Under the pieces are notes generated by a model. It had not been told where the DNA came from, made no database searches, and was given only the letters and a program-made list of their open reading frames with translations. From Cordylochernes scorpioides (taxonomy: Eukaryota; Arthropoda; Arachnida; Pseudoscorpiones; Chernetidae), in the NCBI GenBank assembly GCA_030710605.1, contig CP092882.1:20780446-20844445 (forward strand): DNA of 64,000 nucleotides. The letters run 5' to 3'. Made by a program: the position numbers and the translations under genes. Below, piece by piece: positions 1-9,232 of the stretch. Numbering within the stretch: the first letter of the stretch is position 1; every line of letters begins with the position of its first letter.

Positions 1-30
1 TAATAGAACTTGAAACTCTTCCGGTGTGCA

Positions 31-347
31 ACTTAAGAATAAACGTATCATTAAACGGGAGATAAGGATCTTTTATTTGGAAACGTTACGAGCTTTCGGG
101 CAAACGCCCTTCTACAGGTTTGACGAAAAATCAAGGCGAGAGGCAGAGCTATATACATGGGGATGATTTACATAGAACACAATTTTTAAAGCTTAGCAGT
201 AAGAATTTTAGAATGGAAGTTAATTTTTAATAAGTAACTATTGTAGTGATATGGTAATAAGTTGTTGTATATAAGATTTTTAATTATGTAAAAAGGAATA
301 AATTAGTTTGAAACAAAGATATCATAAATTTCGGGAATTTCTATTTT
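31..347 (+). repeat. Left inverted arm of the Penelope-like element
   Basis: Reverse complement of 2456-2777 with only scattered mismatches. It contains the stop codon of the reverse transcriptase frame and a hammerhead-like motif at 90-117. Confidence 0.85.
90..117 (-). ncRNA. Hammerhead-like ribozyme motif, left arm
   Basis: On the minus strand: CTGTAGA, a hairpin (GGGC / GCCC), GAAA, then AGCT and C. This is the hammerhead order of box I, stem II, box II, stem III and NUH cleavage triplet. AGCT is self-complementary, as expected for a ribozyme that works as a dimer. Box I departs from CTGANGA at one position (T for A6), so activity is uncertain. Penelope-like elements are known to carry hammerheads in their terminal repeats. 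Confidence 0.5.
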
Positions 348-2477
348 TCTATTTATGCTTTTAAGTTTGGTGGATACTATGGATTCTAACACTAATCTTT
401 GGTGTAGGTTGGGTATGTTACGGTAATGGATAGTGGGGTGGTTGGTATTAAAAGAGTGGCCAGTGGATGCGACATGCTGATAGATGAGGGAACGTGGGTC
501 GTTGTTATTAATGTTGCGGGTGTGTTCTGACATTCTAATGGCGACGGTCCTACCTGTCTCACCCACATAAGTGGCGGAGCAATGTTCGCATGAGACAGAG
601 TAGACCGCCCTAGAAGAATCCAGAGGACTGAGTTGGGTACTAGTTTTTGTAATGGGGTGTCGGAGAAGTGAGTGGATACTGGGGGTATTAATGAAAAAGG
701 TGCGAATGCCAAATGGCCTAATGAGGCGGGAGATGCTAACTGTTAAGGGAGAATAGGGCAACATGCAGGTAGTCCTGAAGACTGGGGGAGGATTGGAGGG
801 AGCGGGAGAATAGGTATGTTTATTAATGAATGTTAGTGGATAGGAGGCGGCGGTGAGATGGGAGATGATACGGGCTTTTTCTGTGGTTTTAAAGATGGGT
901 AGAGAGCAGTGTGTGTGAAGGCGCCTGGTGAGTGTTTTAACGATGTTAATTTTGTGTACTATGGGACAGAAGGAGTTGAAATGGGTGTAGGTGGGGTTAC
1001 TGCTATTCTTGTAGTATACTGTGGTGTGGAATGATGCCGGGGTACGTATGATTAAAATGTCTAGGAAGGGAATGATGTGTCCCTGTTCTTTTTCCATGGT
1101 GAACGAGAGGTTAGGGTTGTAGCTGTTGAGAGTGGACAGGATGGTTTCTTCATGGTCGGTTTTACAAATGCAAAGGATATCATCGACATATCGTCGCCAG
1201 AATAGGATGTCATCACAATGGAGGTTGCAGACCCATTTATCTATTCTGGTCATAACCAGCTCAGCAGCTATGGAGGAGAGGGGGCTTCCCATAGGCGATC
1301 CCCTTATCTGTTTGAAATGGATATGGTCAAAGGTAAAGGTGCTCATGTTTAAGCATATCTGTGAGAGGGATGTGATAGAGTTGGTCTTGACGGGATCTGT
1401 GTTAATGGAAACCAAAAATTGGTTGAGGCTGTCAATTATCAGGTGATGGGGGAGACTGAGGTATAGGGATGAAACGTCAAATGAACACATGGTGAAGTTT
1501 TGGGGGGGGGGGTGTAGACCGGTTATTTCTTGAATGAGTGTGGGGGTGCTGGAAACTGTGAGATTACTTCTATTGTTGTTTAAAAGAGGTGAGAGATAAT
1601 TTGAGAGGTACTTAGCTAGGGGGTAGGCGGGAGAGAGGTGATATGCAATGATAGGGCGTAGAGGGACAGAAGGTTTGTGGACCTTGGGAAGGCCGTAGAT
1701 GTAGGTACCATTGGGGAGATTAGTGGTAAAGGATTTGTGTTCCTCCGTTGAGATGAGTCTGGATCTTTTCATTCGGTTGAGAGAGGACTTGAAGGTTTTT
1801 AGTGCTATTGTGCTGTCTTGGGCGGAAATTTGAGAAAAAGTAGCTGTGTCCTGCAATATTTCCAAAATTTTGGCGTGGTACGAAGATCGGTTTAGGATTA
1901 CGGTGTCAGTGCCCTTATCTGATCTGCTGATGACTATTGAACGTTGTTTCATTAGTCTGCGGAGGGCCTTGGATTCAGTTTGGGAATTTGGGGTTGGGGG
2001 GAGAGGTCTCTGGAGTACCCGGGATACATGGTTTCTGATGGCGCATCTGTCTTGATGGTTATGATTCTTAACGGAGGCCTCTATTCCACTGATGATCCTG
2101 GGTATATCGGGTTTGGCGGGAAGTCGATACTTGAGGCCTTTAGAGAGGAGACTGTTTTCAGCAGGGGTGAGGGTTACGCTAGACAGATTGATGATGTTGT
2201 TAGAAGCATCGGGGTTGGCATACTTGCGATCGAGTGGGAAGGAGTATTTCTGGGACCAGAACGCTAGCTTTTTATCGTGTCTAAGCTGTATACTTCGGTC
2301 TTGTACCTTGATATCTGACGTGGCTCTTTCTATGAGAGCTGTGAATTCAGATTCATGAACGTTTTGGGAGGTTAGGCATATTAGCCCTTTGATTGATTTG
2401 GTGAGGAATCTAATTTGGGAGAGGCAACCTTTAGTTCTTGCCCGTAAGAGTTGCCATTGGATTCTAGAAATTCCCAA
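303..2477 (-). CDS. Penelope-type reverse transcriptase with GIY-YIG endonuclease
   Basis: About 724 codons, open throughout. The middle third is a reverse transcriptase: a finger/palm region with SPLSSIAAELVM and the catalytic YVDDILCIC box. The C-terminal third has the features of a Penelope GIY-YIG nuclease: a CEHC pair, ATYVGETGRT, then a conserved R and H. Enzymes of this kind copy element RNA into DNA at a nicked target. The first codon of the longest frame is TTG (2475-2477) inside the right arm; the true start could be an internal ATG or follow an intron, so I do not fix it. The stop lies inside the left arm, so both ends of the protein overlap repeated DNA. I see no frameshift or nonsense codon, which suggests a recent copy. 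Confidence 0.9.
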   Translation of the reverse strand: MGISRIQWQLLRARTKGCLSQIRFLTKSIKGLICLTSQNVHESEFTALIERATSDIKVQDRSIQLRHDKKLAFWSQKYSFPLDRKYANPDASNNIINLSSVTLTPAENSLLSKGLKYRLPAKPDIPRIISGIEASVKNHNHQDRCAIRNHVSRVLQRPLPPTPNSQTESKALRRLMKQRSIVISRSDKGTDTVILNRSSYHAKILEILQDTATFSQISAQDSTIALKTFKSSLNRMKRSRLISTEEHKSFTTNLPNGTYIYGLPKVHKPSVPLRPIIAYHLSPAYPLAKYLSNYLSPLLNNNRSNLTVSSTPTLIQEITGLHPPPQNFTMCSFDVSSLYLSLPHHLIIDSLNQFLVSINTDPVKTNSITSLSQICLNMSTFTFDHIHFKQIRGSPMGSPLSSIAAELVMTRIDKWVCNLHCDDILFWRRYVDDILCICKTDHEETILSTLNSYNPNLSFTMEKEQGHIIPFLDILIIRTPASFHTTVYYKNSSNPTYTHFNSFCPIVHKINIVKTLTRRLHTHCSLPIFKTTEKARIISHLTAASYPLTFINKHTYSPAPSNPPPVFRTTCMLPYSPLTVSISRLIRPFGIRTFFINTPSIHSLLRHPITKTSTQLSPLDSSRAVYSVSCEHCSATYVGETGRTVAIRMSEHTRNINNNDPRSLIYQHVASTGHSFNTNHPTIHYRNIPNLHQRLVLESIVSTKLKSINRKIEIPEIYDIFVSN

Positions 2478-2777
2478 AATTTATGATATCTTTGTTTCAA
2501 ACTAATTTATTCATTTTTACATAATTAAAAATCTTATATACAACAACTTATTACCATATCACTACAATAGTTACTTATTAAAAATTAACTTCCATTCTAA
2601 AATTCTTACTGCTAAGCTTTAAAAATTGTGTTCTATGTAAATCATCCCCATGTATATAGCTCTGTCTCTCGCCTTGATTTTTCGTCAAACCTGTAGAAGG
2701 GCGTTTGCCCGAAAGCTCGTAACGTTTCCAAATAAAAGATCCTTATCTTCCGTTTAATGATACGTTTATTCTTAAGT
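2456..2777 (-). repeat. Right inverted arm of the Penelope-like element
   Basis: Inverted copy of 31-347. It contains the 5' end of the coding frame (minus strand) and, on the + strand, the hammerhead-like motif at 2691-2718. Confidence 0.85.
2691..2718 (+). ncRNA. Hammerhead-like ribozyme motif, right arm
   Basis: Mirror copy of the 90-117 motif. Flanking bases allow a short stem I: GT just after the putative cleavage site pairs with AC just before CTGTAGA, then a loop, then ACG pairs with CGT. Same single departure from the consensus box I. Confidence 0.5.
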
Positions 2778-3063
2778 AAATATAATATAAAAAGCCAACA
2801 ATGAAGAGTGAATGTAAGATAAAAACCCAACAATGAAGAGTGAATGTAATATAAAAAGCCAACCTTGAAGAATGAATGTAAGATAAAAAGCCAACAATGA
2901 AGAGTAAATATAATATAAAAAGCCAACAATGAAGAGTGAATGTAAGATAAAAAGCCAACAATGAAGAGTAAATGTAATATAAAAAGCCAACAGAGTGAAT
3001 GTAAGATAAAAAGCCAACAATGAAGAGTAAATATAATATAAAAAGCCAACAATGAAGAGTAAA
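2777..3063. repeat. 34-bp tandem repeat between Penelope and Helitron
   Basis: About eight and a half units of roughly 34 bp, each with AAAAAGCCAAC and AATGAAGAGT. Units alternate between TAATATAAA and TAAGATAAA, so the array behaves as a dimer of about 68 bp. One unit is shortened near 2990. Hydrophobic reading frames over it on the minus strand are by-products of the periodicity. Confidence 0.85.
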
Positions 3064-3450
3064 TCTCTCTATATATAAAAATGAATGTTTGTCTGTTTGT
3101 TTGTATGTCCGGTATACAAATTCGCAGTAGTTCACTAATTCAAACCAAAATTTCCATACATAGGTCAAAAATACGGGGAAGACGATAGGCTATTTAAAAA
3201 TATATATATAAATCAATTATTAAAACTATATATTTTTAGTCAGAAAATGATGACGATATTGCTGTATCATGTTTGATTATCAGATACAAAATTATATCGG
3301 GAAAAATTCCAAAAAGCAGAGACCACGGGTGAAACCAGTTCATTATTTTGTACGCAGGAACAAAATTCTAACAGAAAAACATTCATTCGAGCAGAAAACA
3401 AAAGCCAGATCATCTTTCTATAAAAATATCGCTTCTCAGACACAAAGTTT

Positions 3451-3580
3451 GCAGCGGGACGTTTCACAAGTGTGACATCCACGGCGCCAATTTATAATTG
3501 TAACGAATAGTATTTGAATAAAAACATTTAATCGGGTAAAACCCGGGCGTTGCCCGGGTCATTCGTCATTAATATATAGT
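3451..3580 (+). repeat. Internal copy 1 of the Helitron 3' block
   Basis: Block beginning GGGACGTTTCACAAG and ending in the CCCGGGC-GTT-GCCCGGG hairpin (3542-3558) then CATTCGTCATTA. The terminal CTAG is absent. Confidence 0.75.
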
Positions 3581-4085
3581 CACGACCGTCTTTCCTCAAT
3601 TCCTCATCGCTGTCACGGATGCGCGCGCATCATCATTATGATCATTATCTTCTATAGAAGCTTCTATCTTTATAATTATGTATATTTACAAAAAGTCAAT
3701 TCGCTCGCGCCTCTAGCGGTGAAAATGAGGGGTATAATACCAGCTGACCTAATGTACATGTAAAGTTTGGAGCGGGACGTTTCACAAGAGTGACTTCCAC
3801 GGCTCCAATTTATAATTGTAACAAATAGTATTTGAATAAAAACATTCAATCGGGTAAAACACGGGCGTTGCCCGGGTCATTCGTCAACATATATAGTCAC
3901 GACCGTCTTTCCACCGTCATGTCACGGATGCGCGCGCATCATCATTATGATCATTATCATTATCTAATGATAATAATTATTATTATTATTATATTATTAT
4001 TATTATCAACATATATAGTCACGACCGTCTTTCCACCGTCATGTCACGGATGCGCGCGCATCATCATTATGATCATTATCATTAT
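3570..4085 (+). repeat. Triplicated ATGCGCGCGCATCATC block inside the Helitron
   Basis: ATATATAGTCACGACCGTC through GTCACGGATGCGCGCG occurs at about 3575, 3890 and 4010, each followed by ATCATTATGATCATTAT repeats. The last two copies are about 120 bp apart, a local tandem duplication. Confidence 0.7.
3770..3888 (+). repeat. Internal copy 2 of the Helitron 3' block
   Basis: Same block as 3451-3580, with hairpin near 3860-3877 followed by CATTCGTCAACA instead of CATTCGTCTAG. The last copy (4575-4713) is the only one with an intact CTAG end. Confidence 0.75.
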
Positions 4086-4206
4086 CTAATGATAATTATT
4101 ATTATTATACTTATCTACTTATATAATTGCCTTATTCTGTCTGTGTGAAGTTCACTGTGTGAAGTTCACGGATAGATTTTGGTCAGAAGGGATAAAATAA
4201 AAAAGT

Positions 4207-4280
4207 GTCAAGGGATGGGAATCGAACCCACGACCTTCCGCTTACCGGGCAGATGCCATGACCACTAGGCTACCCTGGAC
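4207..4280 (-). tRNA. tRNA-derived sequence (pseudo-tRNA, anticodon loop reads GGT)
   Basis: On the minus strand this folds like a tRNA: acceptor with CCAGGG, TA at positions 8-9, D arm GCC/GGC, anticodon stem TCTGC/GCGGA around CCGGTAA, and a T arm with GGGTTCGATTCCC. Position 33 is C rather than T, the D stem is weak, and the acceptor has a mismatch. It lies in a Helitron, and a relative sits in a foldback at 48231-48304. I take it as a tRNA-derived repeat, not a working tRNA gene. Confidence 0.6.
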
Positions 4281-4721
4281 ATATTTTTCCGTTCATAAAG
4301 TTAATATATGATGCCAATATATATAATAATTGTATAAATGAATGCAAGACAAAATCACCGCGAATGTTTCTTTTTTTTAAGGCAATTATCGTTTTGCACA
4401 ATTACTTAATCTTTTAAAATAAATAACAATACTTAAATGAAAATATGTTTCTTTAAATAAAATAAAATAAACTTTTAAATCGGTAACCTTTTTTTATGAG
4501 AACCTTTAAATATATATAAGTATCTTATAATTGTAACGAATAGTATTTTAATTAAAACATTTTAAAAACACACATTTTGGAACGGGACGTTTCACAAGAG
4601 TGACATCCATGGCGCCAATTTATAATTGTAACGAATAGTATTTGAATTAAAACGTTTTTAAAATATATACGCACTCGGGTAAAACCCGGGCGTTGCCCGG
4701 GCCATTCGTCTAGTAATAATA

Positions 4722-5283
4722 ATAAGCATAACTTTCCCCTTTGATCGGTCAAGACGAACTTTTTTCTTCCTAGGAGAACTTTGAGTGTGCCATTCAAGTG
4801 ATTTTTTATTTGTTTGTGGATCATAAATATAGCCCCAAGTTTCATCTCTAGTTATTATTGTTTTATAAAAACCTCAGTTGTTAATTGCACTTTCGATTAA
4901 ACAACTACACAAATTTCTAATCTGTTCTGTTTTTGTTGTACGGTTAGATGCCGTGGAACCACACAGTTTTTCCATGTTTAAATGTTCACGAACAATGCTA
5001 TGGCAGTTAGCACATGAAATTCCAACTATTTCCGCTATCGTTTCAATAGTTGTTTCTCTCAGCATAAATTAAATCACTAACCTGCTGGATGTTGTGCCCC
5101 GTTGTCCAAGTTGAGGGAATCTTGGATCATCCTCAGTACTCTGATCTTTAAATCTATTGTACCAGAAATGTGTACTAGCGTTTTTGAAATTGTTTCACCT
5201 CCATACGCTTCCTTTATATAATAATTTTCAGCTGCGTGCTCATGAGCCGTCTGCGTCGTCATCTGCCAGACTTCGTGCCCCAA
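4722..5283 (-). pseudogene. Decayed mariner-type transposase fragment
   Basis: Split over several frames on the minus strand, but three mariner landmarks are readable in order: an N-terminal stretch with AYGGETISKT, a WYNRFKDQSTEDD segment before the second helix-turn-helix, and a catalytic stretch ITRDETWGYIYDP followed by SSPRKKKVRLDRSKGK. The second half of the DDD domain is missing. Frameshifts and stops make it non-functional. It is wedged between the Helitron 3' end and the LINE fossil. Confidence 0.8.
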
Positions 5284-6640
5284 TGTCAGACCTATGCCGT
5301 TCCGAAACGGTCTTCCTCCTAAGATATTGCTCGAGTGTCAGACAAAGTCACCTGGGCAGCGATATATGACACGCCGCTGGCTTTTGGACCTCTGCTACGC
5401 CGCTTCGAGAGGATCTTGGGCCGAGGATGCATGGTCGCCTATGCGGATGACATCGTACTCTCCATTAGGAACGACGCTCAGTTTGAGCTCGTGCTCCTGA
5501 TCTTCGAAGAGTTCTGCATGGCTTCTGGGGTGGCTGTCATCTTCGACAAGAGCTGCGAATCCTGGAAGCACCGGACCGATTCTCCTCTGGGAATCTCCTG
5601 GACGTCCGAGTCGCTGACCGTCCTGGACTGCACGATCACTGCCGGGAACACCGTCGCCTCCCACCTGATGGGGCTGCTGGAGCGAGCCATTGCGAGGTGG
5701 TCACCCTTCACCCGCGGCCTGTCGCTGGTGGGTCGTGCCCACGCGGCCAACAGCCTGGTCCTGGGTTCTATCCTGCACCACCTGGAACCACCATCGGCTG
5801 GCTGCAGGCGCGGTTCGTGTAGGGTACGAGCCGAGTCTCATGGCTCCCCGGGCGCATCCTGGCTCGTCCAGTCTCCGAGGGTGGCGTCGGCCTGCTTGAC
5901 GCGAGCCAGCTTCGACTCGCCTGCCTGAAGAGGGTCCAGGCCTCACTCCGTGGCGCCGTCAATGGCTACTCTTGGCTGGTCCGCAGCCGAGCGTGGCTGA
6001 CCCCTCCGGCTCCTGATGTTTGGCTCTCACCGAGGAGGAGGAGGCTGCTGAGCCTCTGGGAGGCCGTCTCAAGCGTTCTTGAGCTGGACCACCTGGTTCT
6101 GCGACCCATTATCCTGAGGACCCTGCGTCTTCGAGGCGACAACAGGTTCCTGCGCCCGCCAGACCTACTGACTCCCGAGCGCTGGCTACGGGCGACTGTC
6201 GGTGACTTCTCCGATGGCGGCCCTGCCCTAGCGCGCTCAACGCGATCCGCGCTCCTTGACGCAGAGCGCCAGGGGGTCTTCTTCCAGCGTCTCCTGGAGG
6301 AAAACGCCAACTCTAGCTATTATGTGGAGTACGAGGCGGAGACCATCGTCCTGCGAGGATCGGGGACCCCCATTACCCATCTCACTAGCCAGAGGGGGCG
6401 CCGGGCACTGGGTTCCAACACGGCTGCAGGAGCATCCTGTTGTCGAGCTTGCTTGCACGGTGAACCCCCACTGTAGACGTACTCAGCTCCATCCCCTGGG
6501 TCGACCTGCGTCGCAACTGCTTCTCTGGGCACGAGGCAGATATTGCCCCTAAGGCTGGCCCTCCATGCCCTACCACATCCTGCCTCGAGGTGTGCCACCT
6601 GTGAGTCCAGCGACAGGTCGCTGACCCACAGATATTGGAG
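5284..6640 (+). pseudogene. 5'-truncated Tx1/L1-type LINE fossil
   Basis: GC-rich relative to its surroundings. The longest open stretch (5335-5928) reads as reverse transcriptase: YADDIVLSI box, then SGVAVIFDKS, LGISW and GRAHAANSLVLGSILHHL, the order seen in L1/Tx1-clade enzymes. Downstream the frame changes near 5815 (a TAG and a shift), but recognisable sequence (GGVGLLDASQLRLACLKR, then a W..L....F.G..AD block near 6500) goes on to about 6560. The endonuclease and ORF1 are missing. The high GC of this block contrasts with the AT-rich flanks and suggests separate origin. Clade assignment is by pattern only. Confidence 0.75.
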
Positions 6641-7394
6641 TTATATTTTTTCATCTATATATATCCTTTTTAAATATTATTAATTTATTTATATTTAACC
6701 CTATATAATCTTATATGAACGATCGATAAAAGTAGTTTCAATCTCAATCTCTCTCGGCCATGATGTGCGCGAGTTCCGCGTTTTTTCCGAGATGGAGTTG
6801 AATACCATCGAGCTCAACAATCTCCTTGGAGTATTGTCGGAGAGCATGATGCTCTAGCCCTCACACAAGAAATCCTTGCCCTAATTTTGGCAGAAAACAT
6901 GGGAAGTGCAGGTAAAGTTTGATTTCTACTAATCAAGAAAATAGCGGAAATGTAAATCAGGCCACTGGAAAAATTAAAACAAATGCAAATTGGGTGGATC
7001 AAGTGGAGGCCACAGAAACCTTTCACTCTTAAGTAAAATATAAAAAATGAAAGGGTCAGACACTAAAAATCAGCCGGTTTGTGAGGTTGGAATCCAACAC
7101 TAAAGCCAGCTGGGAAGTCACGAACAGGAATTCTGTGGCAGTCATCAAAAAACCAGGCAGCAGCTGATAAACAAGCTGTAAGTGTCCATCAAGTCAAATT
7201 TGAATTTTGGTGATTAAATGGATAAATATTCTGCAATTTGATCTGTTGGTGAACACTTACAGCTGATCTAGTGACCTTCCTGTTACTTCCTTAACCCCTT
7301 CCAGCTAGCTCATGGAGATCTTCCTCTATCAATTTTTTCCCAACATCTAATGGCTATACTCACCATTTGTACTTCTTTGTTTATATATAAACCT
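6641..7394. other. No recognisable gene
   Basis: AT-rich at its left end, then mixed sequence. I found no coding signal, terminal repeat or tandem structure that I could name. Confidence 0.6.
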
Positions 7395-7406
7395 ACATCT
7401 GTCCTT

Positions 7407-7790
7407 GCTTTTCTCATGTGTAGACATGTGGTACACTTACAGTAAAAGTAGTCGCCTTCTTCTACCCACCATGATTATCATGGGGATCGGTGGAAGGCTG
7501 GTTAAACCGTTTGGTTTTCGACCACTACGACCTGGGTTTGATTCCCGCATTGGACACTTTTTTCTGATTTAAAAAAAAAAATGCTCCAATGGCCCCCGAT
7601 TCTTGCAAAAGTCCAACCCCACCAGCGAGTGCAAGTAACCAAACGGGGCTCTAGCACGTTTGTAAGTGCAAAGTCGAACTGCTTTTCACATGTGTAGACA
7701 TGTGGTGCGCTTACAGTAAAAGCAGTCGCTAACTACCCACCATGATAATCATGGCCTGTACCACGTGTACTAGGGATAATTAAAAAAAAA
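7407..7790 (+). mobile_element. tRNA-derived SINE, partial dimer, with 12-bp target duplication
   Basis: Flanked by an exact duplication ACATCTGTCCTT (7395-7406 and 7791-7802). Order: a partial body (GTAGACATGTGG...CATGATTATCATGG), a pol III-type head (7481-7555) with a B box GGGTTTGATTCCC, then a full body ending TACTAGGGATAATT and an A-run. The body piece before the head makes this copy longer than the single unit at 43623-43923. Related copies: 24172-24312, 36172-36283, 46807-47066. Confidence 0.8.
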
Positions 7791-7964
7791 ACATCTGTCC
7801 TTTTGATTCTTTTTAACACATCAGTAATTGCTCCAATCTATTGTACACTAATAACTAGCCACCTGATTTTATTGTATATTTAAAGGTAAAGAAAGTGCCA
7901 TCACAAGGTAATAAAATAATTAAAATAGTGTTTTGAAAATAGAGCAATCCATAAATCAATCTTT

Positions 7965-8033
7965 AAATAAAAAGGCATATATTGGATCAGGTAAAATAAA
8001 TGATATTTTGATCCAATATATGCCTTTTTATTT
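7965..8033. repeat. Short palindrome
   Basis: 25-bp arms (AAATAAAAAGGCATATATTG at left and its complement at right) around a 19-bp AT-rich loop. It directly abuts a hammerhead-family remnant. Confidence 0.8.
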
Positions 8034-8123
8034 AAATAGTGTGTGTTACCGAAAAGTCACACACTATTTATTTGTCCTTATTTCCTTGTGTTTCTAATCT
8101 ATAATCCAAATTGTGCTCTATTA
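8034..8123 (-). repeat. Remnant of the ACGT-type hammerhead foldback family
   Basis: Shares TCACACACTATTTATTTG...CCTTATTTCC and the tail TCTAATCTATAATCCAAATT with the copies at 24816-24996, 42712-42852 and 49615-49800. The ribozyme-like core has lost its stem II (GTTACCGAAAAGTC remains). Confidence 0.65.
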
Positions 8124-8369
8124 GGATAGTAGGAAGTTTTCTTACTTTGAAAAAGAAATTATGTCTTTCGTGTTATCCAGGGTCAGCCCATCTTCTTCCT
8201 TTGTTCCCTCTGCCTTGACTAAAGGTTTTCTCCTAGAATTCTGGTCAATCCTAGTTTCTTTTATATAAGGTTGTTCCAAAAGTTTGTGTTTTTCTTATTA
8301 CTTGGTGAATAATATTATTACAGTGAATACATAATATAATTTATAATACAATATAATGCGGCTTATGAT

Positions 8370-8463
8370 TGTAGAATGAAATTTGATAATTAAACCGCAA
8401 ATTAATTTCCATTTTTCGTTCAAAAGAAACATTTGCGGTATAATTGTCAAATTTCATTCTACA
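8370..8463. repeat. Foldback related to the tRNA-bearing palindromes
   Basis: Arms of about 32 bp (8370-8401 and 8432-8463). The flank ACAATATAATGCGGCTTATGA and the ACCGC...AAACATTTGCGGT core are shared with the larger palindrome at 48081-48535. Confidence 0.75.
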
Positions 8464-8479
8464 TAATACAATTACTTTA

Positions 8480-8646
8480 TTATAATTACAATTATATTCT
8501 CACAATGAGTACCTTTTTTAAAAAAAAAAAACGCTAGCTTTCAAGCGTTATTCGCTCTTCAACGGGCTTACATTCTTTATGCTTGAAAGCTAGCGTTTTT
8601 AAATAAAAAAGATACTCATTGTGAGAATATAATTGTAATTATAATA
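8480..8646. repeat. Foldback with AGCT-type hammerhead-like motif
   Basis: Arms of about 65 bp (TATAATTACAATTATATTCT at left, complement at right). The minus strand reads TTGAAGA, GCG-AATAA-CGC, TTGAAA, GCTA. This is the hammerhead order with a self-complementary AGCT, one change in box I (T for C3) and extra TT before GAAA. Confidence 0.7.
8534..8562 (-). ncRNA. Hammerhead-like motif (AGCT type)
   Basis: Box I TTGAAGA, three-base-pair stem II (GCG/CGC), GAAA, AGCT, then A as the putative cleavage nucleotide. Degenerate; activity unlikely without testing. Confidence 0.35.
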
Positions 8647-8929
8647 CTTTTCACAATTCCATCATGAATACAATTACTTTATACCTAATACAAAGACAAT
8701 ATACATAACGGTGAATAATATTATGGCAAATAATATTGGTATTTCAATTTTTTGCAAGTGTTTACCAGCTTTTGGGACAACCTTGTATTTATCTCCCAAG
8801 TATTTACTCCTTCTGAAAGTAAAATCCCCATCAACTTATCTAATTTTTAGACACTGGCATAAAAAGGAAGATAGCCTTATAACATGCCATTTTTTCTTCT
8901 TTACAAGACTTGTTTCCAGAGTATAATAA
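8647..8929. other. No recognisable gene
   Basis: AT-rich unique-looking sequence; nothing I could name. Confidence 0.5.
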
Positions 8930-9028
8930 CACAAGATAATAAGACCAAATGTAAATAGTGTGTGACTTTTTGGTAATGATGTTGTTATTGAAACATTATA
9001 CAATTTATTTGGATTTGGTCTTATTTTC
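8930..9028. repeat. Degenerate ACGT-type hammerhead foldback
   Basis: Inverted arms with AATAAGACCAAAT...GTGTGTGAC at left and ATTTATTTGGATTTGGTCTT at right. The core is worn (TTTTTGGTAATGATGTTGTT ATTGAAAC). Confidence 0.7.
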
Positions 9029-9061
9029 ATGTGTGAAAAAATAACACAAATGTGATATTGT

Positions 9062-9232
9062 ACTGGGTTGCTGATAGCTTGCGCCATCTATCGGAATAAA
9101 TATCAACTATTCGTTGATTTTTAATTAGAAAAAAAAAAAAGCATCTCCTTATCATGCAAGTGCACAAGCCATATCATGCACAAGCCATCAACTTTCAGCT
9201 GCATGATAAGAAGATGCCTTTTTTATAATCTT
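9062..9232 (-). repeat. Copy of the ACATGT-type repeat family, minus strand, partial
   Basis: Contains AAATATCAACTATTCGTTGA (complement of a segment at 28860-28890) and a foldback GCATCTCCTTATCATGCA ... TGCATGATAAGAAGATGC also seen at 24450-24485, 30050-30110 and 47070-47095. The hammerhead box itself is not in this copy. Confidence 0.6.

Larger units (their letters stand above)
31..2777 (-). mobile_element. Penelope-like element with inverted terminal arms
   Basis: A complete-looking Penelope-like retroelement. One long coding frame (303-2477, minus) is bracketed by two inverted arms of about 320 bp (31-347 and 2456-2777), nearly identical to each other as reverse complements. Arms in direct or inverted orientation (pseudo-LTRs) are known for this class. 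Each arm carries a hammerhead-like motif. The right end abuts a 34-bp tandem repeat at 2777, so I could not define a target-site duplication. Confidence 0.9.
3064..4713 (+). mobile_element. Composite non-autonomous Helitron
   Basis: Starts TCTCTCTATATATAAAAATG after an A (3063) and ends in CTAG (4710-4713) before a T. This is the A|TC...CTRR|T signature of Helitrons. A GC-rich hairpin (4685-4701, CCCGGGC / GCCCGGG) sits just upstream of the CTAG. No Rep/helicase reading frame is present, so it depends on another element. The inside has three copies of the 3'-terminal block and three copies of a GCGCGC-containing block, plus a tRNA-derived segment. Confidence 0.8.

Noticed and set aside
2642-3168. 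Repetitive hydrophobic minus-strand frames (LCWLFILHSLF-type)
   Set aside because: They arise from the 34-bp tandem repeat and shift frame with unit length.
4207-4280. Functional tRNA-Thr
   Set aside because: C at position 33, weak D arm, acceptor mismatch and location inside a Helitron.
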